Source: Lachnospiraceae bacterium
Lineage (GTDB): Bacteria > Bacillota > Clostridia > Lachnospirales > Lachnospiraceae
Length of the DNA stretch: 64,000 nucleotides
NCBI GenBank assembly: GCA_017618075.1
Contig: JAFZUY010000053.1
Location: forward strand, 1 to 64,000
Reading direction: 5' to 3'
Shown: positions 1 to 9,954 of the stretch, piece after piece
How the letters are laid out: each line of letters opens with the position of its first letter
How positions within the stretch are numbered: the first letter of the stretch is position 1
Notes under the pieces: model-generated
What the model saw: the letters and a program-made list of their open reading frames with translations, nothing else
What the model was told of the DNA's origin: nothing
Database searches by the model: none
Position numbers and translations under genes: made by a program

Positions 1-4
1 AAAG

Positions 5-76
5 CTGGACTAGCTGGATTCGAACCAGCGAATGCAGGAGTCAAAGTCCTGTGCCTTACCGCTTGGCGATAGCCCA
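5..76 (-). tRNA. tRNA-Gln (anticodon TTG)
   Basis: Read on the minus strand this folds as a cloverleaf of 72 nt: acceptor TGGGCTA pairs with TAGTCCA, the anticodon stem CAGGA/TCCTG encloses the loop CTTTGAC with anticodon TTG, and the T arm has GGTTCGAATCC. The 3' CCA is not encoded (CTTT follows the discriminator), so CCA addition must be enzymatic. It is the last of three tRNAs read from one promoter. Confidence 0.95.
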
Positions 77-82
77 GTATAA

Positions 83-157
<75 letters not shown>

Positions 158-185
158 ATGTTTTGACTCGTCCGCTTTGACGAAA

Positions 186-259
<74 letters not shown>

Positions 260-284
260 TTGCATCTTTTCAGTGACGTTTGAT

Positions 285-314
285 ATTATATACCAACTGT
301 ATGTATAAAGTCAA
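285..314 (-). promoter_or_regulatory. promoter of the Arg-His-Gln tRNA cluster
   Basis: Reading minus: -35 TTGACT (309-314), 18-bp spacer, -10 TATAAT (285-290), about 26 nt before tRNA-Arg. Both boxes are near consensus, so the tRNAs do not depend on read-through from the TPR gene that ends just upstream at 325. Confidence 0.8.
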
Positions 315-324
315 CAAAGATTTT

Positions 325-1725
325 CTAGTTTGCATCAATTTCCGCGATATAATTGGAAGCCTTATTTCCGAGCTCTGTATCAGGGGCTAAATTCATTACT
401 ACATTGAAGTAATATTTGGCATTATCGTAGTCCTTATTTGCAAGATAAGTACAAGCTAAATAGTAATGTGCTTCAACATTTTCGGAGTTGTATTCAATAG
501 CTTTCTTGAAGTTTTCAAGTGCCGTTACATAGTCTTCCTGTCTGAATGCGTTATATCCGTTTTCGTAATAGGTATCGGCTACACTTTCGCCGATGAATTC
601 TTTTAGGATATTGTAGACTTCGAGGAACTCTGTTTCTTTCAGTTTGTCAGAACCGTTGTCGTCTACCTTTTCAAGATACTCTGCGATAACATTCTTATCT
701 GCAGCTTCGCCCTTCGAATACTCTTTTACTGCGAGCATCAGATACTTGTAGCCCTCAAAAGCACCGTTAGCGCCTTCATATGCGTTTACCTGATCCTTTA
801 GGGATTCATACTGCGATGTGAGGTTCTGGTTTAACTGATTAAGTTCTTCTATCTTGGTATTCTTTAAATTAATCTCTTCGTAAGCACGGTTAAGTTCCTT
901 GTTCTCGTCCGTCTTTTGAAGTTTAACCCTGATGGGTCCGAGTACAAACCATCCGACTAAAAGACCTATTACGAGGCCTATGAAAACATTAAAGAATATA
1001 TTAAAGAATGTATTTTCTTTTCTGGTATTGGGCTGAATGATAATATCGTTACCGCTTTGGATGGTAACGGCATTTTCTTTTTTGTTGGTCTTTTTCTTTG
1101 AATCCGTATTAAGATTCTCGTCGGCCATTCGCATATATAAAGCCGCAGTAATATTACCCCTGTCAATTCGTCTGACAAGGATCAGTTCCTTTTTGGCAGC
1201 TGCGTAATCTTCTTCGTTCATTAATACAAGCGCCAGAAGAAGGTGCGCACTGATAAGTCTGGGGTTGATGGATACAACTCTTTTAAGAGTGATTTTTGCA
1301 ACATCAAGATTTCCCTGTTTGCAGAGATTCAGCGCCTGATTGTACTTCTTAATGGATGAATTGATGGTATCAAGAAGAACCACATTGGTTTTTAAGGTTT
1401 CGATATAATCTGTAGCGATGTTTTTATCCGGCTGGAAATGCTGCGAAAGAATCCACTCTGCCATAGCATTGATGGTTTCACCCATCTCAAAATAGACCAG
1501 TCCGAGGAGGTTTCTGGCCTGAGTGTTTCTCTTATATAATTTTAAGCTTTGACGTAAATCTTCTGCCGCACCGGTCAGATCGCGAATCTGAGCCTTTGCA
1601 AGTCCGCGGTTGTAGTAATTGTTGGACATATAAAGAATCTTCTTATAACGTCCGACAGACGCTCCGCATGAAGTACAGTATGATTTTTCGGACAAAGCCA
1701 TTCCGCAGTGGTAACAAAATAACAT
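325..1725 (-). CDS. zinc-ribbon, TPR and single-TM membrane protein
   Basis: A 466-aa protein with a layered design. The N-terminus holds a zinc ribbon with cysteines C4, C7, C17 and C20. Tetratricopeptide-like helices fill roughly residues 30-200. A basic, polar linker leads to one membrane helix near residues 245-268 (GLVIGLLVGWFVLG), then a coiled coil (about 275-315) and a second TPR block near the C-terminus. The TPRs suggest a scaffold role at the membrane; no enzymatic motif is visible and no function can be assigned. It is the last gene of the valS-folC group, 13 nt after a 45-aa ORF, with ribosome binding site AGGCAG. Confidence 0.75.
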   Translation of the reverse strand: MLFCYHCGMALSEKSYCTSCGASVGRYKKILYMSNNYYNRGLAKAQIRDLTGAAEDLRQSLKLYKRNTQARNLLGLVYFEMGETINAMAEWILSQHFQPDKNIATDYIETLKTNVVLLDTINSSIKKYNQALNLCKQGNLDVAKITLKRVVSINPRLISAHLLLALVLMNEEDYAAAKKELILVRRIDRGNITAALYMRMADENLNTDSKKKTNKKENAVTIQSGNDIIIQPNTRKENTFFNIFFNVFIGLVIGLLVGWFVLGPIRVKLQKTDENKELNRAYEEINLKNTKIEELNQLNQNLTSQYESLKDQVNAYEGANGAFEGYKYLMLAVKEYSKGEAADKNVIAEYLEKVDDNGSDKLKETEFLEVYNILKEFIGESVADTYYENGYNAFRQEDYVTALENFKKAIEYNSENVEAHYYLACTYLANKDYDNAKYYFNVVMNLAPDTELGNKASNYIAEIDAN

Positions 1726-1738
1726 TTAACTTCTGCCT

Positions 1739-1876
1739 CTATTCTTCCGCATCCGATACTGTTCTTACAATAAAATCAACCATGTCTGTCAAGTCGTGAT
1801 TGTTTACCACGTCTTCAACATCACCTACTTCGGGTGAGGGATGAAATTTTTTAAGTTCGTTTTCAAAATCTATCAT
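1739..1876 (-). CDS. small acidic protein (45 aa), unknown
   Basis: A short ORF between folC and the TPR gene, starting at ATG with AGGAGAA placed about 5 nt upstream and ending in TAG 13 nt before the TPR gene start. The product begins MIDFENELKKFHPSPEVGDV and ends with an acidic VSDAEE tail. There is no membrane segment or cysteine. Position, start signal and tight spacing argue for a real gene, possibly a partner of the TPR protein, but I do not recognise a family. Homologous ORFs at the same place in relatives would settle it. Confidence 0.6.
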   Translation of the reverse strand: MIDFENELKKFHPSPEVGDVEDVVNNHDLTDMVDFIVRTVSDAEE

Positions 1877-1903
1877 AACCGTTCTCCTAAAATACGAACA
1901 CCG

Positions 1904-3202
1904 TTACTGTTTATTTTTAAATATCGATACCGCTTCGCCGACTAAGTAGAGCGATCCTGCGATATAAACCGCCGAATCAAAGGTCTTTGAAATATCTATT
2001 GCTTCTCTCAGAGACTCAGTGGTAATCACTTCGGACTTAAAGTCTTTGGTGCACTCTCTCATCGTTGATGAGTCCACAGCCCTCTCCGAATCAATATTCG
2101 TTAAGATAATTGTATCAAAGTTTCCCGACTCATCTATCAGGTGAAGCATCTTTTCGTAGTCTTTGTCTTTGCATGCGCCAAAGATGATTACTTTCTTTCC
2201 TTTGAGTGTTTTAACCGACTCAAGGAGTTTATGCATTGCATCTTCATTATGCGCACCGTCAACAAAAAAGCCTCTGGCAATTTCTTCAAATCTTCCGTGG
2301 AAGTATCCTTCCGATAAAGCATCAAGAGTTTTATCCCTGTCAAAATTTTCCTTTAGGAACAAAGCTGCTGCCATTACGGCCAGAGATGAATTAATCCTCT
2401 GATAAAGCGCAGGCGTCGGAAGCGATACGGACAAATTGCGTACAAGCTTAAATTCATCATACCGACTATTTAAAGAAAAAGCAATGTGTTTTTCGTCGCA
2501 GACAAAATCACTTATGTCTTTTTCTTCAAGCATAAACAATTTTGCATGCTTTTCTTTGGCTTTTTCTTTTAATACCGAATTAACCGCATCAGAGTTGTCC
2601 CAAGTCACGAGGGGTACGTTTTCTTTTATGATGCCTGCTTTTTGCGTGGCAATGCTCTCTATGGTATTTCCAAGTTCTTTTGTATGGTCTAAACCTACGG
2701 ATGTAATAACCGTAACCGAAGGATTATCAAAGATATTCGTTGCATCCAGCATTCCGCCAAGGCCCGTTTCAAGCACAAGCACATCGGCTTTCTTTGATTC
2801 CATCCATTCCATAAACATAAGGAATAAGAATTCAAAGAAACTCGGATGCATGGTTATCTTTTCTTCATCGTCAAAGAGTTCGCACTGTGCTTTTACCTTT
2901 TCGAAAACAGCCACAAACTCTTCGTCTGTTATCATTTCCCCGCGGTAAACAAATCTTTCCTTCATTGACACAAGGTGAGGAGATGTAAAAAGCCCCGTCT
3001 TAAATCCGTGTGCCTCTAAAATCCTTGAAATGTAATAGCAGGTACTGCCCTTACCGTTTGTACCGGCCACATGTATTTTTTTTATATTCTTACCCGGTGA
3101 ACCGAGCAGCTCATAAAATTTTAATGTGTCCGATAAAAGGGTCTTCTTCTTGAATTTAGGTATGTTTAAAAGATATTCTTCGCAATCCTCAATATTGTAC
3201 AT
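1904..3202 (-). CDS. folC: bifunctional folylpolyglutamate synthase/dihydrofolate synthase
   Basis: 432-aa Mur-ligase-type ATP enzyme that joins glutamate to dihydropteroate and tetrahydrofolates in the cytosol, retaining folates in the cell. The N-terminal P-loop GTNGKGST lies near residues 47-54, followed by the FolC-typical FTSPHL and the central LETGLGGMLDATN motif; the C-terminal ligase domain contains VDGAHN. Length fits the family. It starts 8 nt after the valS stop without a strong Shine-Dalgarno sequence, so translational coupling to valS is likely. valS-folC is a common Firmicute arrangement. Confidence 0.93.
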   Translation of the reverse strand: MYNIEDCEEYLLNIPKFKKKTLLSDTLKFYELLGSPGKNIKKIHVAGTNGKGSTCYYISRILEAHGFKTGLFTSPHLVSMKERFVYRGEMITDEEFVAVFEKVKAQCELFDDEEKITMHPSFFEFLFLMFMEWMESKKADVLVLETGLGGMLDATNIFDNPSVTVITSVGLDHTKELGNTIESIATQKAGIIKENVPLVTWDNSDAVNSVLKEKAKEKHAKLFMLEEKDISDFVCDEKHIAFSLNSRYDEFKLVRNLSVSLPTPALYQRINSSLAVMAAALFLKENFDRDKTLDALSEGYFHGRFEEIARGFFVDGAHNEDAMHKLLESVKTLKGKKVIIFGACKDKDYEKMLHLIDESGNFDTIILTNIDSERAVDSSTMRECTKDFKSEVITTESLREAIDISKTFDSAVYIAGSLYLVGEAVSIFKNKQ

Positions 3203-3210
3203 AGCACTTT

Positions 3211-5868
3211 TTACAGGCTCTTGAGTCTTTCCTCAACCTGCTCCATCATCTGAGTATATTTTGCAAGTTTTTCTTTTTCTTCGTTAATCTTAGCTTCGGG
3301 AGCCTTGGAAATAAACTTCTCGTTGGAAAGCATTCCGTTAACTCTCTTAAGTTCACCTTCGAGTCTTTCCTTTTCTTTAAGAAGTCTTTCTCTTTCCTTG
3401 TCGATATCAACAAGTTCCGCAAAAGGAATATAGATATTTGCATTTGCAATAACTACCGAAACAGCATCATCCGAGATACCTGTCTTGTCATTCTGAACAA
3501 TAACTTCAGATGCATAAGCAAGAGGTGCAAAGAATACCTTGCCGTCTTCAAAAATCTTTCTCATGTTTTCGTTTTCCGATACAACGTAAACCTGAGCTTT
3601 TCTTGAAGGAGGAACGTTCATTCCCGTACGAACGTTTCTGATACCTCTGACTGCTTCTTTTAGGATCTCTATGTCGTTTTCTTCTTTTGCAAATACTCTG
3701 TCTTCCTTAAATACAGGCCATGAAGAAACCATAATGGACTCTTCCTCGCTCTGAAGGTTGCAGAAGATTTCTTCCGTTACGAAAGGCATGTAAGGATGAA
3801 GAAGCTTAAGTGCATCGATAAGAACTGTCTTTAACGTCCATAAAGCTGCGGTTCTGCTTGCTTCGTTTTCCTTGTTCCAGAGTCTGGGCTTAACCATCTC
3901 GATATACCAGTCACAAAATTCATCCCAGATGAAATCGTATACCTTCTGTACTGCGATACCGAGTTCGTAGTTTTCCATATTGTCTGTAACTTCCTTAACC
4001 ACATCGTTAAGTTTGGAAATAATCCACTTGTCAACGGGCTCAAGGGAAGATGCGTCGGGAGTCTTAACTTCTTGATCTCCCATATTCATCATAATGAAAC
4101 GGCTTGCGTTCCAAATCTTATTGGCAAAGTTTCTGTTAGCCTCAACCCTCTCATAATAGAAACGCATATCGTTTCCGGGTGCGTTACCTGTGATAAGTGT
4201 AAGTCTTAAAGCATCTGCACCGTACTGGTCGATAATCTCCAAAGGATCGATACCGTTTCCTAAGGATTTACTCATCTTACGTCCCTGAGAGTCTCTTACC
4301 AAACCGTGGAAAAGAACTGTCTTAAAAGGTCTTTCTCCCATCTGCTCGTAACCTGAGAAAATCATTCTGATTACCCAGAAGAAAATAATATCGTAACCTG
4401 TTACGAGTACATCGGTAGGATAGAAATATTCAAGGTCCTTGGTCTTTTCGGGCCAGCCGAGTGTCGAGAAAGGCCAGAGTGCCGATGAGAACCATGTATC
4501 AAGAGTGTCGGGATCCTGCGTGAGATGTGTACATTCGCACTTCGGACACTTTTCGGGAGCAGTTGCTGATACAACTATCTCGCCGCATTCGTCGCAGTAA
4601 TATGCGGGAATTCTGTGACCCCACCAGAGCTGTCTTGAAATACACCAGTCCTTAATATTGTCGGTCCAGTTGAAATATGTCTTTTCCATGCGTTCGGGAA
4701 CAAGCTTAATATCGCCGGTCTTTACAGCCTTAACTGCGGGCTTGATAAGCTCATCCATCTTAACGAACCACTGCTGTTTTACGAGGGGCTCTACCGTGGT
4801 ATGGCATCTGTCGTGTGTACCTACGTTATGTGAGTAATCTTCAATTTTAACAAGAAGTCCGAGTGCATCAAGATCTTTTACGATGGCTTCTCTTGCTGCA
4901 TATCTGTCCATGCCTGCATATTTGCCGCCGTTTTCGTTGATTGTTGCATCGTCATTCATAATATTGATAACTTCAAGGTTGTGTCTTTGACCTACCATGA
5001 AGTCGTTAGGGTCGTGAGCGGGTGTTATCTTAACAACACCTGTACCGAATTCCATATCTACGTAGGAATCTTCTACGATGGGAATGGGCTTGTCGATAAG
5101 AGGAAGCCATACGCTCTTTCCTCTTAAATGATGATATCTTTCATCATCGGGGTTTATAGCAACTGCGGTATCGCCTAACATTGTCTCGGGACGTGTTGTT
5201 GCAAATTCAAGAAACTCCGTAGTTGAAGGCTTGCCGTTCTCATCTACGATGGGATATTTGATATGCCAGAAATGTCCGGCCTGTTCTTCGTATTCAACCT
5301 CTGCATCGGAAATGGATGTATTACAAACAGGACACCAGTTGATAATTCTTGCGCCCTTGTAAATCCAGCCTTTTTCATGCATCTTGCAGAAAACTTCGGT
5401 TACGGCTTTATTGCAGCCTTCGTCCATTGTGAAACGTTCTCTGTCCCAGTCACATGATGAACCGAGTTTTTTAAGCTGTGAAATAATTCTTCCGCCGTAC
5501 TCTTTTTTCCACTCCCATGCTCTCTCAAGGAATTTTTCTCTTCCGAGATCATGTTTGTCGATGCCCTGTTCTTTTAGGGTATTTATAATTCTTACTTCGG
5601 TTGCGATTGATGCATGGTCGGTTCCGGGCTGCCAGAGCGCATTGTATCCCTGCATTCTCTTAAATCTGATAAGAATGTCCTGCATTGTATTGTCAAGTGC
5701 ATGACCCATATGAAGCTGACCTGTGATATTGGGTGGCGGAATAACAATCGTAAAAGGTTTCTTAGTCTCGTCTACCTCGGCATGAAAATATTTCTTTTCA
5801 AGCCATTTCTCATAAAGTCTGTCTTCTATGCCCTTGGGGTCATATGTTTTGGCAAGTTCCCTGCTCAT
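3211..5868 (-). CDS. valS: valine--tRNA ligase
   Basis: 885-aa class I aminoacyl-tRNA synthetase charging tRNA-Val. The HIGH-type signature appears as [15 protein letters not shown] near residues 44-58 and the KMSKS loop as [14 protein letters not shown] around 525-540. The editing (CP1) domain with [12 protein letters not shown] precedes it, CxxC zinc-type pairs (YCDECGE and KCPKCE) lie before the catalytic lid, and a C-terminal coiled coil (about 815-885) is typical of ValRS. Ribosome binding site AAGGAG precedes the ATG by 8 nt. The promoter lies only about 50 nt upstream, so there is no room for a T-box leader. Confidence 0.97.
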   Translation of the reverse strand: MSRELAKTYDPKGIEDRLYEKWLEKKYFHAEVDETKKPFTIVIPPPNITGQLHMGHALDNTMQDILIRFKRMQGYNALWQPGTDHASIATEVRIINTLKEQGIDKHDLGREKFLERAWEWKKEYGGRIISQLKKLGSSCDWDRERFTMDEGCNKAVTEVFCKMHEKGWIYKGARIINWCPVCNTSISDAEVEYEEQAGHFWHIKYPIVDENGKPSTTEFLEFATTRPETMLGDTAVAINPDDERYHHLRGKSVWLPLIDKPIPIVEDSYVDMEFGTGVVKITPAHDPNDFMVGQRHNLEVINIMNDDATINENGGKYAGMDRYAAREAIVKDLDALGLLVKIEDYSHNVGTHDRCHTTVEPLVKQQWFVKMDELIKPAVKAVKTGDIKLVPERMEKTYFNWTDNIKDWCISRQLWWGHRIPAYYCDECGEIVVSATAPEKCPKCECTHLTQDPDTLDTWFSSALWPFSTLGWPEKTKDLEYFYPTDVLVTGYDIIFFWVIRMIFSGYEQMGERPFKTVLFHGLVRDSQGRKMSKSLGNGIDPLEIIDQYGADALRLTLITGNAPGNDMRFYYERVEANRNFANKIWNASRFIMMNMGDQEVKTPDASSLEPVDKWIISKLNDVVKEVTDNMENYELGIAVQKVYDFIWDEFCDWYIEMVKPRLWNKENEASRTAALWTLKTVLIDALKLLHPYMPFVTEEIFCNLQSEEESIMVSSWPVFKEDRVFAKEENDIEILKEAVRGIRNVRTGMNVPPSRKAQVYVVSENENMRKIFEDGKVFFAPLAYASEVIVQNDKTGISDDAVSVVIANANIYIPFAELVDIDKERERLLKEKERLEGELKRVNGMLSNEKFISKAPEAKINEEKEKLAKYTQMMEQVEERLKSL

Positions 5869-5911
5869 TTATTTAGCTCCTTGTATAAATAGTTTTTGCA
5901 ATTAAATGTGT

Positions 5912-5940
5912 ATTATATCAAATATTTTATGAATTTCCAA
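5912..5940 (-). promoter_or_regulatory. valS promoter
   Basis: Reading minus: -35 TTGGAA (5935-5940), 17-bp spacer, -10 TATAAT (5912-5917), 43 nt before the valS start. The -35 overlaps the last codons of the upstream cotransporter gene, making valS an independent unit inside a run of same-strand genes. Confidence 0.75.
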
Positions 5941-7573
5941 GTATCGAGAATGCGATGTTCGTCGCATGGTCTCCGACTCTTTCAAGTCCCGAAAGAATGT
6001 CTGAATAAAGCATTCCGGCCTCTGCGGTACATTTGTTTTCCGTTAATCTCTGTACATGAGTCTGCTGGAATTCTTTTTCCATATTGTCGATCTTATCCTC
6101 GGTTTCCTTGACCTGATCGATATGCTCCATCTTTCTCTGGGAGAACATTTCGATAGCGTACTGGAGATTTAAGTTGATTGCATCCATCATCTGAGCCATT
6201 TCGTTAAAGGCTTCCTTGGAGAATTCGATGTTCTTTTCTTTTCTCATCTGTGCGGTTTCCGCGATGTTCGTCGCATGGTCGCCGATACGCTCGATATCGT
6301 TTACAACATGGAAGTATGCACCGATATTTTGAAGGTCTTCGATAGGGATTGTACTCTGCGTAAGTTTTACAAGGTAGTCCGTAATCGTCTTGTTAAGGAA
6401 GTTTATGTTGTTTTCCACTTCGGCAACTTTTTCGATTTCTTCGGAATCAAGTGTTACCAAAGAGTTCATTGCTCTGTTTAAGTTATCAAGCGCAAGGTTA
6501 GCCATACGTTCGATTTCGTTTGTAACTTCGACTACTGCGGTAGCGGGGTTAAATACCACTTTGTTACCGATGAACTGAAGCTTGTATTCGTCGTTGTAAC
6601 CGACCTTTTCCTCTTTGCCGGGTATGATAAGGTAAGTTGCTTTTACGAGGAGTCCGGACATCGGGAATAAAACAAGTACCTGGAATATCTTTATGATGGT
6701 ATGGCAGTTAGCGACGTATCGGCCGTAATTGTATTTTGAGAATTTAAGCATAAACTCGACGAGAGGATTCGCTTCAAATACTCCGTCAAAGATAATCATT
6801 ATGATAAATACGATAACGGTACCGACTAAGTTGAATAAGAAGTGAATCATAGCGGCTCTCTTTGCGTCCTTCATACCTGATAAAGATGCTAAAAGAGCTG
6901 ATACGCACGCACCCATGTTACAACCTAAAATAATAAAGATTACAATCGAGAAGTTGCTTAAGAGGCCCTGCTGTGCGAGCAAAAGTACGATTGAAACCGT
7001 AACTGACGAACTCTGTACGATACCTGTAATCAAAAGTCCTATAAGTACCGCAAGGAAAGGATTCGAAAGCGATGCAAAGAAATTGATTACTTCGGGCGAT
7101 TCCTTAAGACCGTTCATACTCTGGCTCATAAGGGAAATACCAAGGAATAAAGTACCGAACGAAACAATAATATAGCCTATACGGTTAATCGAAGGCTTCT
7201 TTACAAACATTATCAGTATTGCACCAATCAAAAGGAAGATTGGTGCGTAATCACTTAATTTGAATGAAACAAGTTGTGAAGTGATTGTAGTACCGATATT
7301 GGCACCCATGATAATTCCGGCAGCCTGATAAAGATTTATAAGGCCGGAGTTAACAAAAGATACTACCATGACAGTACAGGCACTGGATGACTGCATTATC
7401 GCGGTAAATAACATACCGACACCGAGGCCGGCGAATTTATTGGTTGTAAAAATTTCAAGTATCTTTCTTAATTTGGCACCTGCAGCCTTTTCGATGGACT
7501 CACTCATCATCTTCATACCGAAGAGGAAAAGTCCCAATCCGCCCGCTAATGTAAGAATATTGCCAAAAGTCAT
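5927..7573 (-). CDS. Na/Pi cotransporter family protein with PhoU-like C-terminus
   Basis: 548-aa membrane protein of the NptA/YjbB type. The first 330 or so residues contain two inverted repeats of membrane helices, each with the diagnostic QSSS motif (IMQSSSACTV near residue 61, IVQSSSVTVS near 185), as in Na-dependent phosphate carriers. Residues from about 345 form a helical PhoU-like domain with two repeats ending RIGDHATNIA and RVGDHATNIA. Predicted role: sodium-coupled phosphate movement or phosphate homeostasis at the membrane. It begins 9 nt after ribF with AGGAGG, so it is probably cotranscribed with the rimP operon. Confidence 0.9.
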   Translation of the reverse strand: MTFGNILTLAGGLGLFLFGMKMMSESIEKAAGAKLRKILEIFTTNKFAGLGVGMLFTAIMQSSSACTVMVVSFVNSGLINLYQAAGIIMGANIGTTITSQLVSFKLSDYAPIFLLIGAILIMFVKKPSINRIGYIIVSFGTLFLGISLMSQSMNGLKESPEVINFFASLSNPFLAVLIGLLITGIVQSSSVTVSIVLLLAQQGLLSNFSIVIFIILGCNMGACVSALLASLSGMKDAKRAAMIHFLFNLVGTVIVFIIMIIFDGVFEANPLVEFMLKFSKYNYGRYVANCHTIIKIFQVLVLFPMSGLLVKATYLIIPGKEEKVGYNDEYKLQFIGNKVVFNPATAVVEVTNEIERMANLALDNLNRAMNSLVTLDSEEIEKVAEVENNINFLNKTITDYLVKLTQSTIPIEDLQNIGAYFHVVNDIERIGDHATNIAETAQMRKEKNIEFSKEAFNEMAQMMDAINLNLQYAIEMFSQRKMEHIDQVKETEDKIDNMEKEFQQTHVQRLTENKCTAEAGMLYSDILSGLERVGDHATNIAFSILGNS

Positions 7574-7582
7574 AAGGTCCTC

Positions 7583-8509
7583 CTATGAAGTTTTGAAAAA
7601 CTTTTCGGCTTCGCTTCTGTCAATGCCGATTTGTTTAAACAAAGACCCCTCTGAATCAAATTTCTGTTCATCCCTGTGGAATTTTAAGAAATACACCCTT
7701 ATTCTGCTGTCATAAAAATCTCTACCCTTCGGGCAGTCGATTAAGTGACTCTCAATGTTTACAAGCCCTTCATCGGATACGGTGGGACGAACTCCCACAT
7801 TTGTGACAGCTTTGAATTCTTCCCCATCCTCTGTTTCGACAATCGTAAAATAAACGCCGTGCTTGGGAATTACTCTTCCCTTTACAGGCATTATATTTAC
7901 GGTAGGAATATCATACTGATGCGCAAGACCCGCTCCTTTTACGACCTTTCCGTAATGATAATAGTCGTATCCGAGCATTTCCGTGGCATCTTCGATACTA
8001 CCGTCTTCCAAAGCTTTGATGATTCTTGAAGAAGAAATGGTTTCGCCTTTATATTCTATTTTTTCTATGATCTCGGTTTCAAAACCGTATTTTTTCGAAA
8101 GTTTTTCGAGTAATTCGGCATCTCCCGCTCCGCCTTTTCCAAAAGACACATCGCTTCCGCAAACAACGGTTTTAGCTTTAAGACGGCCGACTATAATATC
8201 TTTTATGAAGTCTTCGGGACTCATATTCATAAGCTTGTCAAAAGGTGCTCTGACAAGATTGTCGATACCGATTTCTTCCATCTGTGATATTATTTCACCC
8301 TTGGTATTAAGATGTAAAAGATCGTTTCCGTTAAAATAATCTTCGGGATTGGGATCGAATGTAAATACAACCGATTCACATTCGTTTAATTCGCTTGTCA
8401 GCGCGAGCTCTTCGAGGAGTGTTACATGTCCTAAATGAACTCCGTCGAATTTGCCGATACTGACACATGTTTTCTTTTTAAATTGTGGAATTTCCTTAAA
8501 TATTTCCAT
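7583..8509 (-). CDS. ribF: bifunctional riboflavin kinase/FAD synthetase
   Basis: 308-aa enzyme phosphorylating riboflavin to FMN and adenylating FMN to FAD. The N-terminal nucleotidyltransferase domain shows SIGKFDGVHLGHVTLLEEL (about 17-35) and the ISSSR motif (SSSRIIKAL, about 155); the C-terminal kinase domain carries the PTVNI motif near residue 200 and GVYF shortly after. Length is normal. In most Firmicutes ribF follows truB; here it follows nrnA directly, with 50 nt between. The Shine-Dalgarno sequence is weak. Confidence 0.95.
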   Translation of the reverse strand: MEIFKEIPQFKKKTCVSIGKFDGVHLGHVTLLEELALTSELNECESVVFTFDPNPEDYFNGNDLLHLNTKGEIISQMEEIGIDNLVRAPFDKLMNMSPEDFIKDIIVGRLKAKTVVCGSDVSFGKGGAGDAELLEKLSKKYGFETEIIEKIEYKGETISSSRIIKALEDGSIEDATEMLGYDYYHYGKVVKGAGLAHQYDIPTVNIMPVKGRVIPKHGVYFTIVETEDGEEFKAVTNVGVRPTVSDEGLVNIESHLIDCPKGRDFYDSRIRVYFLKFHRDEQKFDSEGSLFKQIGIDRSEAEKFFKTS

Positions 8510-8559
8510 TCCTAATGTCTTTCAGGTAATATTATATTCTTCTTTTTTATATCGGTAAA

Positions 8560-9504
8560 TCACAAATCTTCCATGGAAAGCAAATCCAAAAGTGAATTGG
8601 TGATTTCTTCTTCGCTGCCCTTATAATAAAAGCCTGCTGCCCTTATATGGCCTCCGCCGCCGAATAATCCGCAGATTTTTGACACATCCACTTTTTCCTT
8701 GGATCTTAAGGATACTTTTATGGTCGAATCGTTCATAGGATACATGAAGATTGCAACTTCCGTTCCGGTCGTGATCCTGAGCTGGTTGATGACACCTTCA
8801 AAATCGTTTTTAACGATATTGTGCTCGGTCATTTCCTTCCTTGAAATGCTTCCGACTATGACTTTTCCGCCCAAATAGATTTTCGAATTAAGCACTATTC
8901 TTGCACATGCCAGGTTCTGCGCGTAAGTCTTCTCATAAAAGGTCGTATCCACGAGATACTGGCAGTTGATGTTTTCTTCCATGAGTCTTGCCGCAATTCT
9001 CATTGTCTCGGGCGATGTTGCGGGGAATTTGAAAACTCCCGTATCATGAACGATGCCAAGATAAATCCATGTTGCAATTGTTTTATCAAGATAGGAAACA
9101 TCAATCAGTCTGTAAACAAGCTCTGCTGCCGATGATGCATTAACATCAATATAATTAATGTCTCCTCTGCCTGCTGCGTTACTTAAATGATGGTCTATAT
9201 TGATTTTTAAATCCGCTTTTTTGAAAAGCTTTTCGCCGGGGCCCATTCTCTCCGGCTCGGTATCAATTAAGATATATGTGTCGGGTTCCATGCCTTCAAA
9301 GGTGGAATCGATTATCTCGGAACCCTCAATTAACTTAAAGCAGTCGGGGATTTCCTCGAGGAAAAGTCTTATATCTTTATCCGGAAATCTTTTACGCAAA
9401 TAGAGAGTCATGGCGATGCAGGAGCCAATAGAATCCCCATCGGGACTTATATGCCCCGATATGGCAATCTTTTTACTATTGGCTAATTCTTTAATAATGT
9501 CCAT
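8560..9504 (-). CDS. nrnA: DHH/DHHA1 phosphoesterase (nanoRNase/pAp phosphatase)
   Basis: 314-aa NrnA-type enzyme expected to degrade very short RNA oligonucleotides and 3',5'-pAp in the cytosol. Metal-binding motifs are complete: GHISPDGDSIGS (about 17-28), IDTEPE (about 76), DHHLSN (about 105), and a late HDTG. The C-terminal DHHA1 domain has the glycine-rich GGGGHIRAAGF near residue 285. Its place after rbfA is standard for Firmicutes. Start ATG has GAGAG just upstream. Confidence 0.93.
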   Translation of the reverse strand: MDIIKELANSKKIAISGHISPDGDSIGSCIAMTLYLRKRFPDKDIRLFLEEIPDCFKLIEGSEIIDSTFEGMEPDTYILIDTEPERMGPGEKLFKKADLKINIDHHLSNAAGRGDINYIDVNASSAAELVYRLIDVSYLDKTIATWIYLGIVHDTGVFKFPATSPETMRIAARLMEENINCQYLVDTTFYEKTYAQNLACARIVLNSKIYLGGKVIVGSISRKEMTEHNIVKNDFEGVINQLRITTGTEVAIFMYPMNDSTIKVSLRSKEKVDVSKICGLFGGGGHIRAAGFYYKGSEEEITNSLLDLLSMEDL

Positions 9505-9528
9505 AACTCTCTTAGTATTTAAAATATT

Positions 9529-9954
9529 TTATTCTTCGGTTTCCTCACCGTCTTCGGTATCTTCACCGTTTTCGGATTCTTCAAGTCTTTCTTTTTCGTG
9601 AAGAGGCGCATTTACCTCATCGATAAACTTCATCATCTCGATGCCCTTTTCAATAGATTCATCGAGGATAAAAGTAATCTCGGGAGTATTGCGCATATTC
9701 ATTCTTTTAGCAAGAAGAGACCTTATCATTCCTTTGGCACTGTTAAGGCCCGTCATTGTGTTTTCTTTGTCTTCATCGCTTCCCATAACCGAAACATACA
9801 CCTTACATGTCTTTAAATCGGGAGCAACATAAACATCCATGACGGAAGTGAAAGGATTGATTCTCGGATCCTTTACTTCGTAAGCGATAATCTGCGAAAG
9901 TTCTTTTAAAACTTCGGAATTAATCCTTACGTTTTTTATACTTCCTTTTCTCAT
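9529..9954 (-). CDS. rbfA: ribosome-binding factor A
   Basis: 141-aa KH-like 30S maturation factor involved in late 16S rRNA processing and cold adaptation. The family pattern is visible: an N-terminal helix with [13 protein letters not shown], then [24 protein letters not shown], and [14 protein letters not shown]. The extreme C-terminus is a short acidic tail rich in Glu and Asp. The start overlaps the infB stop in an ATGA junction, so the two are translationally coupled. Confidence 0.95.
   Translation of the reverse strand: MRKGSIKNVRINSEVLKELSQIIAYEVKDPRINPFTSVMDVYVAPDLKTCKVYVSVMGSDEDKENTMTGLNSAKGMIRSLLAKRMNMRNTPEITFILDESIEKGIEMMKFIDEVNAPLHEKERLEESENGEDTEDGEETEE

Noticed and set aside
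3211-5926. A T-box riboswitch ahead of valS
   Set aside because: The valS promoter -10 lies only 43 nt before the start and no T-box sequence or large stem fits into that leader.
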